64,000 bases of DNA from Rhodanobacter glycinis (GCF_900114325.1 NZ_FOSR01000001.1:327693-391692); one strand, 5' to 3'; counted from the stretch's first letter, positions 19,719-29,461 are shown. The notes: generated from the sequence alone by a model not told the origin. Numbers and translations are program-made.

Positions 19719-21326
19719 CTAGTTGGCCTGTTTCGAGCGACCAGGCTCACGGTTTGGCGTGTTGCTTCGCAGCAAAACCCGCAGGTGGACTCCACCATGC
19801 CCGGCGCGCAGTCGAAACAGGCCGCCGAGCGAGGTGACCCGGTCGCGCATGCCTTGCAGGCCGCGGCCTTCGCCGGATACCCGCTCGGGCAGGCCGATGC
19901 CGTCGTCACGGATATCCAGCAGTGCCAGCGCGACGCCCTGGCGCTCGCCAATGCGCAGGCGCAGGCGGAATTCACTGGCCTGGGCGTGCTTGACCGCATT
20001 GGTGGCGCTTTCCTGGGCCAGTCGATAGATCGCGGTGCGGATGTCTTCTTCCAGCAGGCGGGGTTCGCCACGCAAATCGGTGTGGTAGGCCATGCGGGCA
20101 GTGGCCAGCAGGTCGCGGATGGGGCCTTCGTCGAGGGCGCGCATCAGGCCGAATTCGTCCAGGACGGCGGGGCGCAGGTCGTCCAGCAGCTGATGCAGGG
20201 CGCGGCGCATATGCCCCAGGATGCCGTTGATCGCCGCACCGGTGTCTTCCAGGCCGGCCTGCTGCAGGCGCGACTGGGCCAGCTTCACATGGGTCTGGAT
20301 GGCGGTGAGGTTCTGGCCCAGCTCGTCATGCAACTCGGCGGCCATGTGCCGACGCAGGTCTTCCTCGGCCTGGAGGTTGCCACGCGCGGCATCGCGCAGC
20401 TGGCGCGCGAGGTGATCGAGGCGCCGGTTGACGGCGCCCAGATGCACGTTCTGCTCGGCCACCCGCGCGCTGCTGCGGCGCAGGGCATCCGTGGCCGAGC
20501 CCAGCATCAGTGCGCCGGTGCCGGCAACGGCAAGAAACAGATGGGCCGAAGCCGTAGGATCGGCATGGATCATCAGCCGGTCGACCATGGCCATGCCGAG
20601 GCTGGAGACCAGCATCGACAGGCTGGCACCGCGCCAGCCATGCCGGAAGGCGAAAAACAGTACAGGTGCCAGCGACAGCACGCGGGCGAACTCCCGTTGC
20701 GGCCCGGCCTGCTCGGCCAGGGCCAGCAGGATCACCAGCGAGGGCAGCATGACCAGCAGCCCGTCCATCGACAGCGCGCGCAGTGCCTGCCGCGTGGGGC
20801 GAGCGCGAAACAGCAGGATCAGCGGCGGGGTCATCAGCAGCACGCCGACGTAGTTGCCCAGCAGGTCCTGGCCGAGCATGTCCAGCAGCATGTTCGACGA
20901 GGGCGAGGAATGCAGCAGCGCCAGCAGCACGGCATCGGCGGCGGTGGCGGCCAGTACGGTGAAGGCCACCGACAACAGCAATCGCGATACGTCTTCGGGA
21001 TCGCGCAGGCTGGCTTTCAGGTTGGTCCGGCGCAGCAGCCACAGGCAAATCGCCACCACCAGTGGCTGTGGCAGGTCACCCGCGGCAAAGCCGATCCAGC
21101 CCAGCGGGATGTGCAAATGGACGTCGATCAGGCCGGTGGCGATCAACTCGCCGCCCAGCAGCCATGGCCAGTAGCGCAGCGGCGCCAGCAGCAGCACGCC
21201 GAAGCGCAGGCCGAACGGCAACATCCAGTAGGGCTCGGCGGTGGGCCACAGCAGCAGCCAGAGCAGGGCATAGCCAAGTCCGGCCAGCGGGCCGCGAACG
21301 AACGAGGGCAAGGTCATCTGGCGCAT
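19719..21326 (-). CDS. MASE1-type sensor histidine kinase (NarL/UhpB class)
   Basis: About 535 residues from ATG 21326 (MRQMTLPSFVRG); 21317 and 21341 are alternative starts. The N-terminal half holds about eight hydrophobic segments with the MASE1-like pattern (PFGLRFGVLLLAPLRYWPW, LPQPLVVAICLWLLRR). A short coiled region follows, then a HisKA_3 domain with the phosphoacceptor His in MAAELHDELGQNLTAIQ and an HATPase with ESATNAVKHAQA (N box) and DIRDDGIGLPE (D box). Partner of the divergent response regulator at 21385. The signal it senses is unknown; UhpB-like kinases with MASE1 respond to external metabolites. Confidence 0.9.
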   Translation of the reverse strand: MRQMTLPSFVRGPLAGLGYALLWLLLWPTAEPYWMLPFGLRFGVLLLAPLRYWPWLLGGELIATGLIDVHLHIPLGWIGFAAGDLPQPLVVAICLWLLRRTNLKASLRDPEDVSRLLLSVAFTVLAATAADAVLLALLHSSPSSNMLLDMLGQDLLGNYVGVLLMTPPLILLFRARPTRQALRALSMDGLLVMLPSLVILLALAEQAGPQREFARVLSLAPVLFFAFRHGWRGASLSMLVSSLGMAMVDRLMIHADPTASAHLFLAVAGTGALMLGSATDALRRSSARVAEQNVHLGAVNRRLDHLARQLRDAARGNLQAEEDLRRHMAAELHDELGQNLTAIQTHVKLAQSRLQQAGLEDTGAAINGILGHMRRALHQLLDDLRPAVLDEFGLMRALDEGPIRDLLATARMAYHTDLRGEPRLLEEDIRTAIYRLAQESATNAVKHAQASEFRLRLRIGERQGVALALLDIRDDGIGLPERVSGEGRGLQGMRDRVTSLGGLFRLRAGHGGVHLRVLLRSNTPNREPGRSKQAN

Positions 21327-21384
21327 GCGCGGATGGTACATGGCCGTCGCGCCAGACAGGCGGCAACACTGATACAGTGAGGCC

Positions 21385-22023
21385 ATGTACAGCATTGTTC
21401 TGGTCGACGACCATGCCATCGTGCGGGAAGGCTTCAAGCGGCTCATTGGCATGGAGCCGGACTTGGAAGTGATCGCGGAATGTCGCAACGCCGATGACGC
21501 GGTCGAGGCCATCGCCCAGCATCAGCCCGACCTGGTGGCGCTCGACCTGTCGCTGCCGGACGGCAGTGGCTTGCCGCTGATCGAGCATCTGCTCAGCGTG
21601 GCGGCGGATACCCGCATCGTGGTGCTGAGCATGCACGATGGCGAACCCTACGTGTCCGAGGCCTTGCGTCGCGGTGCCAGTGGCTATGTCACCAAGGGCG
21701 TGGCGCCGGAAGAACTGGTGGCCGGGCTGCGTGCGGTGATGCAGGGCGAACAATTCCTCAGCTCGGACCTGCGCCAGCGTCGCGCCGAACGGCCGGGCGA
21801 GGCACTTGATCCGTTCGAACGCCTGACGGCGCGCGAGCGCGAGGTGTTCCTGCTGCTGGCGGCCGGTCGTGCACCCAAGCAGGTGGCGGCCGAACTGGGT
21901 ATCGGCCAGAAAACGGTCTATATCCACCGCGCCAGCCTGATGGGCAAGCTGGGCGCGGGGTCGGAACTGGATCTGTACCGGATGGCGAGCGAGCGCGGGC
22001 TGCTGGATACCGCGCGCAACTGA
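21385..22023 (+). CDS. NarL/FixJ-family response regulator
   Basis: 212 residues. The receiver domain (IVLVDDHAIVREGFKRL, phosphoacceptor Asp54 in LDLSLPDG, conserved Lys in GYVTKGVAPEEL) is followed by a LuxR-type helix-turn-helix (FERLTAREREVFLLLAAGR, KQVAAELGIGQKTVYIHRA). The wing is slightly unusual: KTVYIHRASLM in place of the common KTVKVHRxNIM. It is divergent from the histidine kinase with about 58 bp between the starts, so the pair probably forms one two-component system. Target genes are not evident in the window. Confidence 0.94.
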   Translation: MYSIVLVDDHAIVREGFKRLIGMEPDLEVIAECRNADDAVEAIAQHQPDLVALDLSLPDGSGLPLIEHLLSVAADTRIVVLSMHDGEPYVSEALRRGASGYVTKGVAPEELVAGLRAVMQGEQFLSSDLRQRRAERPGEALDPFERLTAREREVFLLLAAGRAPKQVAAELGIGQKTVYIHRASLMGKLGAGSELDLYRMASERGLLDTARN

Positions 22024-22043
22024 GATCCGCCCAGACGCCGGGA

Positions 22044-23717
22044 TCAGTCGACCTGGGCCTGCTCCAGCATCTTCTTCGCATGGGCGCGCGTTTCGCGGGT
22101 GATTTCCACGCCGCCGAGCATGCGTGCCAGCTCGTCGCGCCGGCCGGCCGCGTCCAGCGTTTCGATGCGCGTGTGGGTGGAGTCGTCCCCGCTGTGCTTG
22201 CTGACGCGCAGGTGGGCATGGCCCTGGGCGGCGACCTGGGGCAGGTGGGTGACGCAGAGGACCTGCCGCTGTGCGCCCAGTGAGCGCAGTTTCTGTCCGA
22301 CCACTTCGGCCACGGCGCCGCCGATGCCGCTGTCGACTTCGTCGAAGATCATGCTGCCCACGCTGTCCTTGCCCAGCGTGGCCACTTCGATGGCCAGGCT
22401 GATGCGGGCCAGTTCGCCACCGGAAGCCACCTTGCGCAGCGGGCGCGGCGGCTGGCCGGGATTGGCGCTGACCAGCAGTTCGCAGCGTTCGCGGCCCTGG
22501 GCATCCGGCTCGTCGCCCTCCGCCGCTTCCAGCGCAACCTGCAGCACGCCGCCGGCCATGCCCAGCTCGCCCATCAGCGTGCTCACATCGGTACCGAGGC
22601 GTGTCGCTGCGATATTTCGGGCCTTGCTTAGTGCGGTGGCTGCGGTGACGTATTGCGCCTGCGTGCGCTCGCGTTGGGCGGCCAGTTGTTCCAGCGCGTC
22701 GCCGGCCCCCTCCAGTTCGTCCAGTTCGCTGCGCAGCTCGCCCAGCTTGTCATGCAGCTCTGCCATGGGCAGGCGATGGCGACGACCAAGCTCGTGCAGT
22801 CGGGCCAGGTGTTCGTCGATTTCGGTGAACCGCTCCGGGTCGAGATCGACATCCTGGCCGTAACGGCCCAGTCCGTCGGCCGCTTCGCCGAGCTGGATCG
22901 TGGCGTTGTCCAGCAGCTCAAGCAGCGGCGCGAGGCGGTCATCCAGTTCGGCCAGCTTGCCCAGCTCGGCGTGGGTACGACCCAGTGCGCGCCGCAGGGC
23001 GAATTCGCTGTCACCGTCGAGCAGTTCGACGATGCCGGCGGCGCCTTCGGCAAGCTTGCCGGCATTGGCGAGACGGCGGTGGCTGGTTTCCAGCTCAGCC
23101 AGCTCGTCGGCGGGCAGCGCCCACTTCTCGAGCTCGTCGCATTCGTGGCGCAGCAGCTCCAGCCGTTGCTCGCGATCCTCGCCGCCGCTGAGCCGGCGGA
23201 TGCGCGATCCCAGCTCGCGCCATTGGCCGGCCAGTTCGCGTACTTGCCCGGCCACGCTGTCGTTGCCGGCATAGGCATCGAGCAGGGCAAGTTGGTGCGC
23301 CCGCGACAGCAACGCCTGGTGCTCGTGCTGGCCATGGATTTCCACCAGCAGGCTGGCCAGTTCGCCGAGCTGGCCGGCATTGACCGGACGGCCGTTGACC
23401 CAGGCACGGGAACTGCCTTCGGCGCGGATGACCCGGCGCAGCTGGCAGGCCTCGTCCTCGTCCAGTTCCTCGTGCTTGAGCCAGGCGCGGGCTTCCGGCA
23501 GGTCGGACAGGTCGAATTCGGCGGCCAGTTCGGCCCGGTCGCTGCCGGCGCGAACCACGCCGCTGTCGGCGCGGGCGCCGGCAAGCAGCAGCAGGGCGTC
23601 GACCAGCAGGGATTTACCGGCGCCGGTTTCCCCGCTGACGACGGTGAGGCCCGGTCCGAAGCTGATCTCGGCGGCTTCGACGACAGCAAAGTGGCGAACG
23701 TAGAGCGAAGTGAGCAT
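22044..23717 (-). CDS. recN: DNA repair protein RecN
   Basis: 557-residue SMC-like ATPase in double-strand-break repair. Walker A is GETGAGKSLLVDALLLL near the N-terminus (opening MLTSLYVRHFAVVEAAEISF). Two long coiled-coil arms occupy the middle. The C-terminal half carries the ABC signature region VASGGELARISLAIEV and Walker B SMIFDEVDSGIGG, then CVTHLPQVAAQGHAHL. Full length for the family. No LexA-type box was spotted upstream; the gap to hrcA contains a symmetric TACAAT pair that may drive both genes. Confidence 0.96.
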   Translation of the reverse strand: MLTSLYVRHFAVVEAAEISFGPGLTVVSGETGAGKSLLVDALLLLAGARADSGVVRAGSDRAELAAEFDLSDLPEARAWLKHEELDEDEACQLRRVIRAEGSSRAWVNGRPVNAGQLGELASLLVEIHGQHEHQALLSRAHQLALLDAYAGNDSVAGQVRELAGQWRELGSRIRRLSGGEDREQRLELLRHECDELEKWALPADELAELETSHRRLANAGKLAEGAAGIVELLDGDSEFALRRALGRTHAELGKLAELDDRLAPLLELLDNATIQLGEAADGLGRYGQDVDLDPERFTEIDEHLARLHELGRRHRLPMAELHDKLGELRSELDELEGAGDALEQLAAQRERTQAQYVTAATALSKARNIAATRLGTDVSTLMGELGMAGGVLQVALEAAEGDEPDAQGRERCELLVSANPGQPPRPLRKVASGGELARISLAIEVATLGKDSVGSMIFDEVDSGIGGAVAEVVGQKLRSLGAQRQVLCVTHLPQVAAQGHAHLRVSKHSGDDSTHTRIETLDAAGRRDELARMLGGVEITRETRAHAKKMLEQAQVD

Positions 23718-23753
23718 GAGTGGGCTGGGTACAGTCCGGGTGGTTGTGTGCAG

Positions 23754-23783
23754 GATTGTAACGGCTGGCGACCCGCTACAATC
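23754..23783. promoter_or_regulatory. Symmetric inverted repeat, candidate recN/hrcA divergent promoter
   Basis: GATTGTA (23754-23760) and TACAATC (23777-23783) form an inverted repeat with a 16-bp spacer in the gap between recN and hrcA. Read on either strand, TACAAT is a good -10, and the partner element, read as TTGTAA or TTGTAG, is a weak -35 at 15 bp. It may thus serve as overlapping divergent promoters or as a dimeric regulator site. Confidence 0.45.
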
Positions 23784-23874
23784 GCCGGACAGCCGGGGTG
23801 GTTGCCGCTGCCTGCGCTTGCATGTGGGCGGCGCAGACCTTATTTCTTGTGCGTCTCACGGATTGCCACAGCGC

Positions 23875-24939
23875 ATGTCTTTCTTGAACAGCCATCTTGA
23901 TCTCGATGCCCGCGCCCGGCGGTTGTTGCGCACGCTGATTGCGCAATACCTGCTGGATGGCGAGCCGGTGGGATCGCGCACGCTGTCGCGCTCGTCGGGG
24001 CTGGCAGTCAGCCCGGCGACTATCCGCAACATCATGTCCGACCTGGAAGACGCCGGCCTGGTGGCCTCGCCGCATACCTCGGCCGGGCGCGTGCCCACGC
24101 CGCGTGGCCTGCGGTTGTTCGTGGACAGCCTGATCGAGCTGCAGCCGTTGCCGCACGAAGACATGGCCCGGTTGCGCCGCGAGTTGCCGCCGCAGCCCAC
24201 CACCACGCGCGACCTGCTCGGCAATGTCTCGACCCTGTTGTCGGCGATGACCCACTTCGCCGGCGTGGTGACGGTGCCGCGCCAGGCCGATTTCCCGCTG
24301 CGCCACATCGATTTCGTGCCGCTGCCGGATGCCCGCGTGCTGGTGATCCTGGTGTTTTCCGACAACCAGGTGCAGAACCGCATCGTGCAACTGGCCAAGC
24401 CGCTGGATGGCAGCGAGCTGGAACAGGCGGCGAACTACATCAACGCGCATTTTGTCGGCCTGCGCGTGGACGACATTCGGGCCCATCTGCTGGGCGAGTT
24501 GCGCGAGACCGGCAGCGAGCTGAACCGCCTGCTGGCCAGCGCGATGGAGCTGACCACGGCTTCGTTCGCGCCCCAGGTTGGCGGCGACGACGTGTTGGTC
24601 AGTGGCCAGACCAACCTGATGGGCTATGCGGAACTGGCCGACCTGGATCGCCTGCGCGACCTGTTCGAGGCGTTCCAGAAGAAAAACGAGTTGTTGCAGC
24701 TGATGGAAGTTTGCGCCCGCGCGCCGGGCGTGCGCCTGTTCATCGGCGAGGAATCGGGCTTTACGGCGCTGGATGGCTGCAGCGTGGTCACCGCCAGTTA
24801 TGGCACGCAAGGGCGGGTGCTGGGCGCGGTGGGCGTGATTGGTCCCACGCGCATGGCCTACGAGCGAGTGATTCCGGTGGTGCAGGCCACCGCCGGATTG
24901 CTCAGCGATGCCTTGAATCGCGCCGCGACGGCCTCATAA
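23875..24939 (+). CDS. hrcA: Heat-inducible transcription repressor HrcA
   Basis: 354 residues from ATG 23875 (MSFLNSHLDLDARARRLL); the reading frame is open further upstream but lacks family similarity there. The N-terminal winged helix shows GEPVGSRTLSR, SPATIRNIMSDLEDAG and SPHTSAGRVPT, the HrcA signature. A GAF-like dimerisation domain and an IF domain follow, ending GVIGPTRMAYERVIPVV. HrcA binds CIRCE elements and controls groESL/dnaK. No CIRCE palindrome was found in the window, so its targets probably lie elsewhere (groESL). First gene of the hrcA-grpE-dnaK-dnaJ cluster. Confidence 0.96.
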   Translation: MSFLNSHLDLDARARRLLRTLIAQYLLDGEPVGSRTLSRSSGLAVSPATIRNIMSDLEDAGLVASPHTSAGRVPTPRGLRLFVDSLIELQPLPHEDMARLRRELPPQPTTTRDLLGNVSTLLSAMTHFAGVVTVPRQADFPLRHIDFVPLPDARVLVILVFSDNQVQNRIVQLAKPLDGSELEQAANYINAHFVGLRVDDIRAHLLGELRETGSELNRLLASAMELTTASFAPQVGGDDVLVSGQTNLMGYAELADLDRLRDLFEAFQKKNELLQLMEVCARAPGVRLFIGEESGFTALDGCSVVTASYGTQGRVLGAVGVIGPTRMAYERVIPVVQATAGLLSDALNRAATAS

Positions 24940-25022
24940 GAGGCCCCGGGGGCGGGGTTGCCCGCAGATTTTTGGACGGTCGGCAACGTGTGCCGGCCAC
25001 GGACGAGGTTTGGAGTCACACC

Positions 25023-25556
25023 ATGCAGAACACTGATCCGCAGGCGCCGAACGGTGCGCCCGAAGGCAATGCGGCGGACGAGGCGCTGATCGCCGATCTG
25101 GAGGCGTTGAAAGCCCGCGTGGCCGAGCTGGAAGCCGGCAATACCGAGCTGCGCGATACCGTGCTGCGCGAAAAGGCCGAGCTGGAAAACCAGCGCCGCC
25201 GCCTGCATCGCGACCTGGAACAGGCGCGTCGTTTCGCCAACGAGAAGTTGTTGAACGAGCTGCTGCCGGTTTACGACGGACTGGAAAGCGGGTTGGCGGT
25301 GGAGGGCGGCGATGTCACCTCCATGCGCGAAGGCCTCAGCCTGACCCTGAAGTCGCTGCTCAAGGTGGGCGAGAACCACGGTCTGGCGCAGGTCGATCCG
25401 CTCGGCGAGCCGCTTGATCCGGAGCGCCATCATGCGGTGAGCATGGTCGATGCGCCTGGCGCGACGCCGGGCACCGTGGTCAGCGTGTTGCAGAAGGGAT
25501 ATGTGCTGAACGAGCGCCTGTTGCGCCCGGCGCTGGTCGCCGTGGCCAGGGATTGA
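25023..25556 (+). CDS. grpE: Nucleotide exchange factor GrpE
   Basis: 177 residues from ATG 25023. The acidic N-terminus leads into a long coiled coil (LEALKARVAELEAGNTEL and following). The core EKAELENQRRRLHRDLEQAR and LLPVYDGLESGL lead to the C-terminal beta domain with DPERHHAVSMVDAPGATPGTVV, DPxxHxAV being the GrpE signature, and VLQKGYVLNERLLRPALV. It releases ADP from DnaK. It lies 83 bp after hrcA, and dnaK begins 125 bp downstream behind its own heat-shock promoter. Confidence 0.97.
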   Translation: MQNTDPQAPNGAPEGNAADEALIADLEALKARVAELEAGNTELRDTVLREKAELENQRRRLHRDLEQARRFANEKLLNELLPVYDGLESGLAVEGGDVTSMREGLSLTLKSLLKVGENHGLAQVDPLGEPLDPERHHAVSMVDAPGATPGTVVSVLQKGYVLNERLLRPALVAVARD

Positions 25557-25601
25557 TCGATCGCACACAGCTGAACGCGCGGCATCCGAAGCCGCGCCAG
25601 C

Positions 25602-25629
25602 ATTGAATCGCGGGGCATGACCCCCATCT
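25602..25629 (+). promoter_or_regulatory. Sigma-32 (RpoH) promoter of dnaK
   Basis: ATTGAAT at 25602-25608 and CCCCATCT at 25622-25629, separated by 13 bp, match the RpoH consensus (CTTGAAA, 13-15 bp, CCCCATnT). The site ends 52 bp before the dnaK ATG at 25682. It gives dnaK heat induction independent of the upstream hrcA-grpE transcript. Confidence 0.8.
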
Positions 25630-25681
25630 GGAAATCATCGCGGCCGCGGGGGCCGCACCAAGCATCTGGAGCATGAAAACT

Positions 25682-27604
25682 ATGGGCAAGATCATCGGTA
25701 TCGATCTGGGTACGACCAACTCCTGCGTATCCGTGATGGACGGCAGCACCACCAAGGTCATCGAGAATTCGGAAGGCGATCGCACCACGCCGTCGATCGT
25801 GGCGTTCAGCAAGGACGGCGAAGTGCTGGTCGGCGCGCCGGCCAAGCGCCAGAGCGTGACCAATCCCAAGAACACCTTCTACGCGGTGAAGCGCCTGATC
25901 GGCCGCAAGTTCACCGATGCCGAGGTGCAGAAAGACCTGCACATCGTGCCCTACGGCATCGTCGCGCATGAGAACGGCGATGCGTGGGTGCAGACCTCCG
26001 ACGGCAAGAAGATGGCGCCGCAGGAAATCGCCGCCAAGGTGCTGATGAAGATGAAGAAGACCGCCGAGGATTACCTGGGCGAGACGATCACCGAGGCCGT
26101 GATCACGGTGCCCGCGTACTTCAACGACAGCCAGCGCCAGGCGACCAAGGACGCCGGCAAGATCGCCGGGCTGGAAGTGAAGCGCATCATCAACGAGCCG
26201 ACCGCGGCCGCGCTGGCCTATGGTCTGGACAAGAACGGCGGTGACCGCAAGATCGCCGTGTACGACCTGGGCGGCGGTACCTTCGACGTGTCGATCATCG
26301 AGATCGCCGAAGTTGACGGTGAGAAGCAGTTCGAGGTGCTGGCCACCAATGGCGACACCTTCCTCGGCGGCGAAGATTTCGACATGCGCGTCATCGACTA
26401 CCTGGTCGACGAGTTCAACAAGGACCAGGGCATCGACCTGCGCAAGGATCCGCTCGCGCTGCAGCGCCTGAAGGACGCTGCCGAGCGCGCCAAGATCGAA
26501 CTGTCCTCCAGCCACCAGACCGAAGTGAACCTGCCGTACGTGACGGCCGACGCTTCCGGTCCGAAGCATCTGAACATCAAGCTCACCCGTGCCAAGCTGG
26601 AAGCGCTGGTGGAAGAGCTGGTCAAGCGCACCATCGATCCGTGCCGCACCGCGCTGAACGACGCCGGCCTGCGTGTGTCCGACATCAACGAGGTGATCCT
26701 CGTCGGTGGCCAGACCCGCATGCCCAAGGTGCAGGAAGCGGTGAAGGACTTCTTCGGCAAGGAACCGCGCAAGGACGTCAACCCGGATGAAGCCGTGGCC
26801 GTGGGTGCCGCGATTCAGGGTGGCGTGCTGGGTGGTTCGGTCAAGGACGTGCTGCTGCTCGACGTGACCCCGCTGTCGCTGGGCATCGAGACCATGGGCG
26901 GCGTGATGACCAAGCTGATCGAGAAGAACACCACGGTGCCGACCAAGGCCTCGCAGACGTTCTCGACCGCCGACGACAACCAGACCGCGGTGACCGTGCA
27001 CGTGCTGCAGGGCGAGCGCGATCGTGCCAGCGCGAACAAGTCGCTGGGCAAGTTCGACCTGCAGGGCATCGATCCGGCGCCGCGCGGCATGCCGCAGATC
27101 GAGGTCACCTTCGATATCGACGCCAACGGCATCCTGCACGTGTCGGCCAAGGACAAGAAGACCGGCAAGGAGCAGAAGATCGAGATCAAGGCCGGCTCGG
27201 GTCTGTCCGACGACGAGATCCAGCGGATGGTTGCCGACGCCGAAGCGAACAAGGAAGAGGACAAGAAGTTCCAGGAGCTGGTGGCCACCCGCAACAAGGC
27301 CGATCAGCTGGTGCACGCCACCCGCAGCGCGCTGAAGGAACACGGCGGCAAGGTGCCGTCCGATCAACTCAGCACGATCGAGGGTGCGCTGTCCGACCTG
27401 GAGAAGGTGAAGGACGGCGAGGACAAGGCCGCGATCGAGTCGAAGGTCGAGAAGCTGGAGCAGGTGGCGCAGGCGCTGTATGCCGCGGCCCAGGCTGGCG
27501 GTGCCGATGCCGGCCCGCAGGCGGCTCCGGGCGGCGGTTCGGCGCAGCCTGACGACGTGGTGGACGCCGAATTCACCGAAGTCAAGGACGACGAGAAGAA
27601 GTAA
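25682..27604 (+). CDS. dnaK: Hsp70 chaperone DnaK
   Basis: 640 residues. The nucleotide-binding domain shows [34 protein letters not shown] and [14 protein letters not shown]. The substrate-binding domain has the interdomain linker [19 protein letters not shown] and the C-terminal lid, ending in a Gly/Ala/Pro linker and the acidic tail [16 protein letters not shown]. The start at 25682 is preferred over ATG 25673 because GGAG (25668) sits 10 bp upstream of it and only 1 bp from the earlier ATG. Central folding chaperone working with DnaJ and GrpE. Confidence 0.98.
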   Translation: MGKIIGIDLGTTNSCVSVMDGSTTKVIENSEGDRTTPSIVAFSKDGEVLVGAPAKRQSVTNPKNTFYAVKRLIGRKFTDAEVQKDLHIVPYGIVAHENGDAWVQTSDGKKMAPQEIAAKVLMKMKKTAEDYLGETITEAVITVPAYFNDSQRQATKDAGKIAGLEVKRIINEPTAAALAYGLDKNGGDRKIAVYDLGGGTFDVSIIEIAEVDGEKQFEVLATNGDTFLGGEDFDMRVIDYLVDEFNKDQGIDLRKDPLALQRLKDAAERAKIELSSSHQTEVNLPYVTADASGPKHLNIKLTRAKLEALVEELVKRTIDPCRTALNDAGLRVSDINEVILVGGQTRMPKVQEAVKDFFGKEPRKDVNPDEAVAVGAAIQGGVLGGSVKDVLLLDVTPLSLGIETMGGVMTKLIEKNTTVPTKASQTFSTADDNQTAVTVHVLQGERDRASANKSLGKFDLQGIDPAPRGMPQIEVTFDIDANGILHVSAKDKKTGKEQKIEIKAGSGLSDDEIQRMVADAEANKEEDKKFQELVATRNKADQLVHATRSALKEHGGKVPSDQLSTIEGALSDLEKVKDGEDKAAIESKVEKLEQVAQALYAAAQAGGADAGPQAAPGGGSAQPDDVVDAEFTEVKDDEKK

Positions 27605-27611
27605 TGACGTC

Positions 27612-27646
27612 ACGGCCCGCGTGCCTCGCCAAGGCACGCGGGCCGT
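27612..27646 (+). terminator. Hairpin after dnaK
   Basis: A perfect 14-bp stem, ACGGCCCGCGTGCC / GGCACGCGGGCCGT, with a 7-nt loop begins 8 bp past the dnaK stop. Only TTGT follows, so termination may be partial, letting some transcripts continue into the channel gene and dnaJ and thereby reducing DnaJ relative to DnaK. Confidence 0.65.
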
Positions 27647-27673
27647 TGTCATGCAGGATGTAGGGGAGACGGC

Positions 27674-28249
27674 ATGGGGAAAGGCAGGCTCGAAGCCTTC
27701 AGCGATGGCGTGCTCGCCATCATCATCACCATCATGGTGCTGGAGCTGAAGGTGCCTCATGGCAGCAGTTGGGAAGTGCTGGCCGCACAATGGCCGGTAT
27801 TCCTCAGCTACGTGCTCAGTTTCGTGTACGTCGGCATCTACTGGAACAACCATCACCACTTTCTGCATGTTGCCGAGCGGATCAATGGCAAGGTGTTGTG
27901 GGCCAACCTGCACTTGCTGTTCTGGTTGTCGCTGATGCCGGTGGCCACCGGCTGGATGGGCGAAAACCATTTCGCTGGGTTGCCGGTGGCGGTGTACGGT
28001 GGCGTGCTGCTGATGTGCGCATTGGCCTGGCAGCCACTGCAGCGCAGCCTGATCACGGCCAATGGTGGCTGTGATTCGTTGCTGGCGCAGGCGGTGGGTG
28101 CGGACTGGAAAGGCTGGCTCGCCGCCGCCATGTATCTGTTGGGTATCCTGCTGGCGTTTGTGGCGCCGTGGATATCGTGTTTCCTTTATGCCTCGGTGGC
28201 AGCGATCTGGTTCATCCCCGATCAACGCATCGAGTCGCGGATCAAATGA
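27674..28249 (+). CDS. TMEM175-family membrane protein (putative K+ channel)
   Basis: 191 residues with about six hydrophobic helices. The first helix carries the [20 protein letters not shown] stretch, whose FSDGVxAI motif defines the TMEM175/DUF1211 family, and the second and third helices hold [15 protein letters not shown]. Bacterial members form tetrameric potassium channels. GGGGAG lies 6 bp upstream of the ATG. It is inserted between dnaK and dnaJ, and its stop overlaps the ATGATG at the dnaJ start, so dnaJ translation may be coupled to it. Ion selectivity is inferred from the family. Confidence 0.88.
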   Translation: MGKGRLEAFSDGVLAIIITIMVLELKVPHGSSWEVLAAQWPVFLSYVLSFVYVGIYWNNHHHFLHVAERINGKVLWANLHLLFWLSLMPVATGWMGENHFAGLPVAVYGGVLLMCALAWQPLQRSLITANGGCDSLLAQAVGADWKGWLAAAMYLLGILLAFVAPWISCFLYASVAAIWFIPDQRIESRIK

Positions 28250-29376
28250 TGAGCAAGCGTGATTACTACGAAGTCCTGGGTGTCGAGCGCACGGTCACCG
28301 AGGTTGAGCTGAAGAAGTCCTTTCGCCGGCTGGCGATGAAGTACCACCCGGACCGTTGCCCCGACGATCCGGCGGCGCAGGACAAGTTCAAGGAGGCCAA
28401 GGAAGCCTACGAAGTGTTGTCCGATGCGCAGAAGCGCTCGATGTACGACCAGTACGGCCATGACGCTTTCGAAGGCGGCATGGGCGGTGGTCGTGCCGGT
28501 GGCTTCGGCGACGTGGGTGACATTTTCGGCGATATTTTCGGCGATATTTTCGGTGGTGGCCGGGGGCGCCAGCGGCGTGGTTCCGACCTGCGCTACATCA
28601 TGGAGCTGGATCTCGAGGAAGCCGTGTTCGGCACCGAGCAGAAGATCGAGATTCCCACCCAGGTGAACTGCCACCACTGCAACGGCACCGGGTCGGCGGA
28701 CGGCAAGACCGTCACCTGCAAGACGTGCAACGGCCACGGTCGCGTGCGCATGCAGAACGGCATTTTTTCGATCCAGCAGGCGTGTCCGCAGTGCGGCGGC
28801 GCCGGCAAGGTCATCGAGAAACCGTGCAAGCCCTGCCATGGTGAAGGCCGGCTGGAAGAGCGGCGCACATTGTCGGTGCGCATCCCCGAGGGTGTGGACA
28901 ACGGCGACCGCATTCGTCTCACCGGCCAGGGCGAAGCCGGTCCCGCTGGCGCACCGGCGGGTGACCTCTATGTGGAAGTACACGTGCGCGAGCACAAGAT
29001 CTTCCAGCGTGAGGGCAATGATCTGCACTGCGAGTTGCCGATCCGCTTCTCGCAGGCTGCGCTGGGCGCCGAATTGCCGGTGCCGACGCTGGACGGCGAA
29101 GTGCCCATCACGATTCCGCCCGAGACGCAGACTGGCCAGCAGTTCCGTTTGCGCGGTCGTGGCGTCAAATCGGTACGCAACGGGCGCACCGGTGATCTGA
29201 TCTGTCGCGTGGTGGTGGAAACGCCGGTGCGCCTGACCAAGCAACAGCGCGAACTGTTCGAGCAACTGGAGACCACCTTTGCCGGTGGGGCGGCGGAGAA
29301 GCACATGCCGCGCGCCAAGACCTGGGTCGATGGCGTCAAGCAGTTCTGGTCGCGGGTGACCTCGCAGGTTTCCTGA
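28249..29376 (+). CDS. dnaJ: Co-chaperone DnaJ
   Basis: 375 residues starting [19 protein letters not shown] 28246 directly before is equally possible and overlaps the upstream stop. The J-domain has the HPD motif ([11 protein letters not shown]). A Gly/Phe-rich region contains a threefold GDIF repeat. All four zinc-finger repeats are intact: [24 protein letters not shown] and CKPCHGEG. The C-terminal substrate-binding domains follow. Stimulates DnaK ATPase. Separated from dnaK by the channel gene, unlike the usual direct dnaK-dnaJ order. Confidence 0.97.
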   Translation: MSKRDYYEVLGVERTVTEVELKKSFRRLAMKYHPDRCPDDPAAQDKFKEAKEAYEVLSDAQKRSMYDQYGHDAFEGGMGGGRAGGFGDVGDIFGDIFGDIFGGGRGRQRRGSDLRYIMELDLEEAVFGTEQKIEIPTQVNCHHCNGTGSADGKTVTCKTCNGHGRVRMQNGIFSIQQACPQCGGAGKVIEKPCKPCHGEGRLEERRTLSVRIPEGVDNGDRIRLTGQGEAGPAGAPAGDLYVEVHVREHKIFQREGNDLHCELPIRFSQAALGAELPVPTLDGEVPITIPPETQTGQQFRLRGRGVKSVRNGRTGDLICRVVVETPVRLTKQQRELFEQLETTFAGGAAEKHMPRAKTWVDGVKQFWSRVTSQVS

Positions 29377-29461
29377 TCCGGCCGTTTAGCCTTCTTTTTG
29401 TCGCTGCTCGTGCGTCTTGTCCGGCGACGCGTTACGCTGCTGTTTTCACGGGAAACCGGCC

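Noticed and set aside
23718-25681. CIRCE element for HrcA control of hrcA or dnaK
   Set aside because: Looked for TTAGCACTC-N9-GAGTGCTAA in the gaps before hrcA, grpE and dnaK and found none.
25430-28225. 931-codon minus-strand ORF opposite dnaK and the channel gene
   Set aside because: Spans three real plus-strand genes and has the typical shadow composition.
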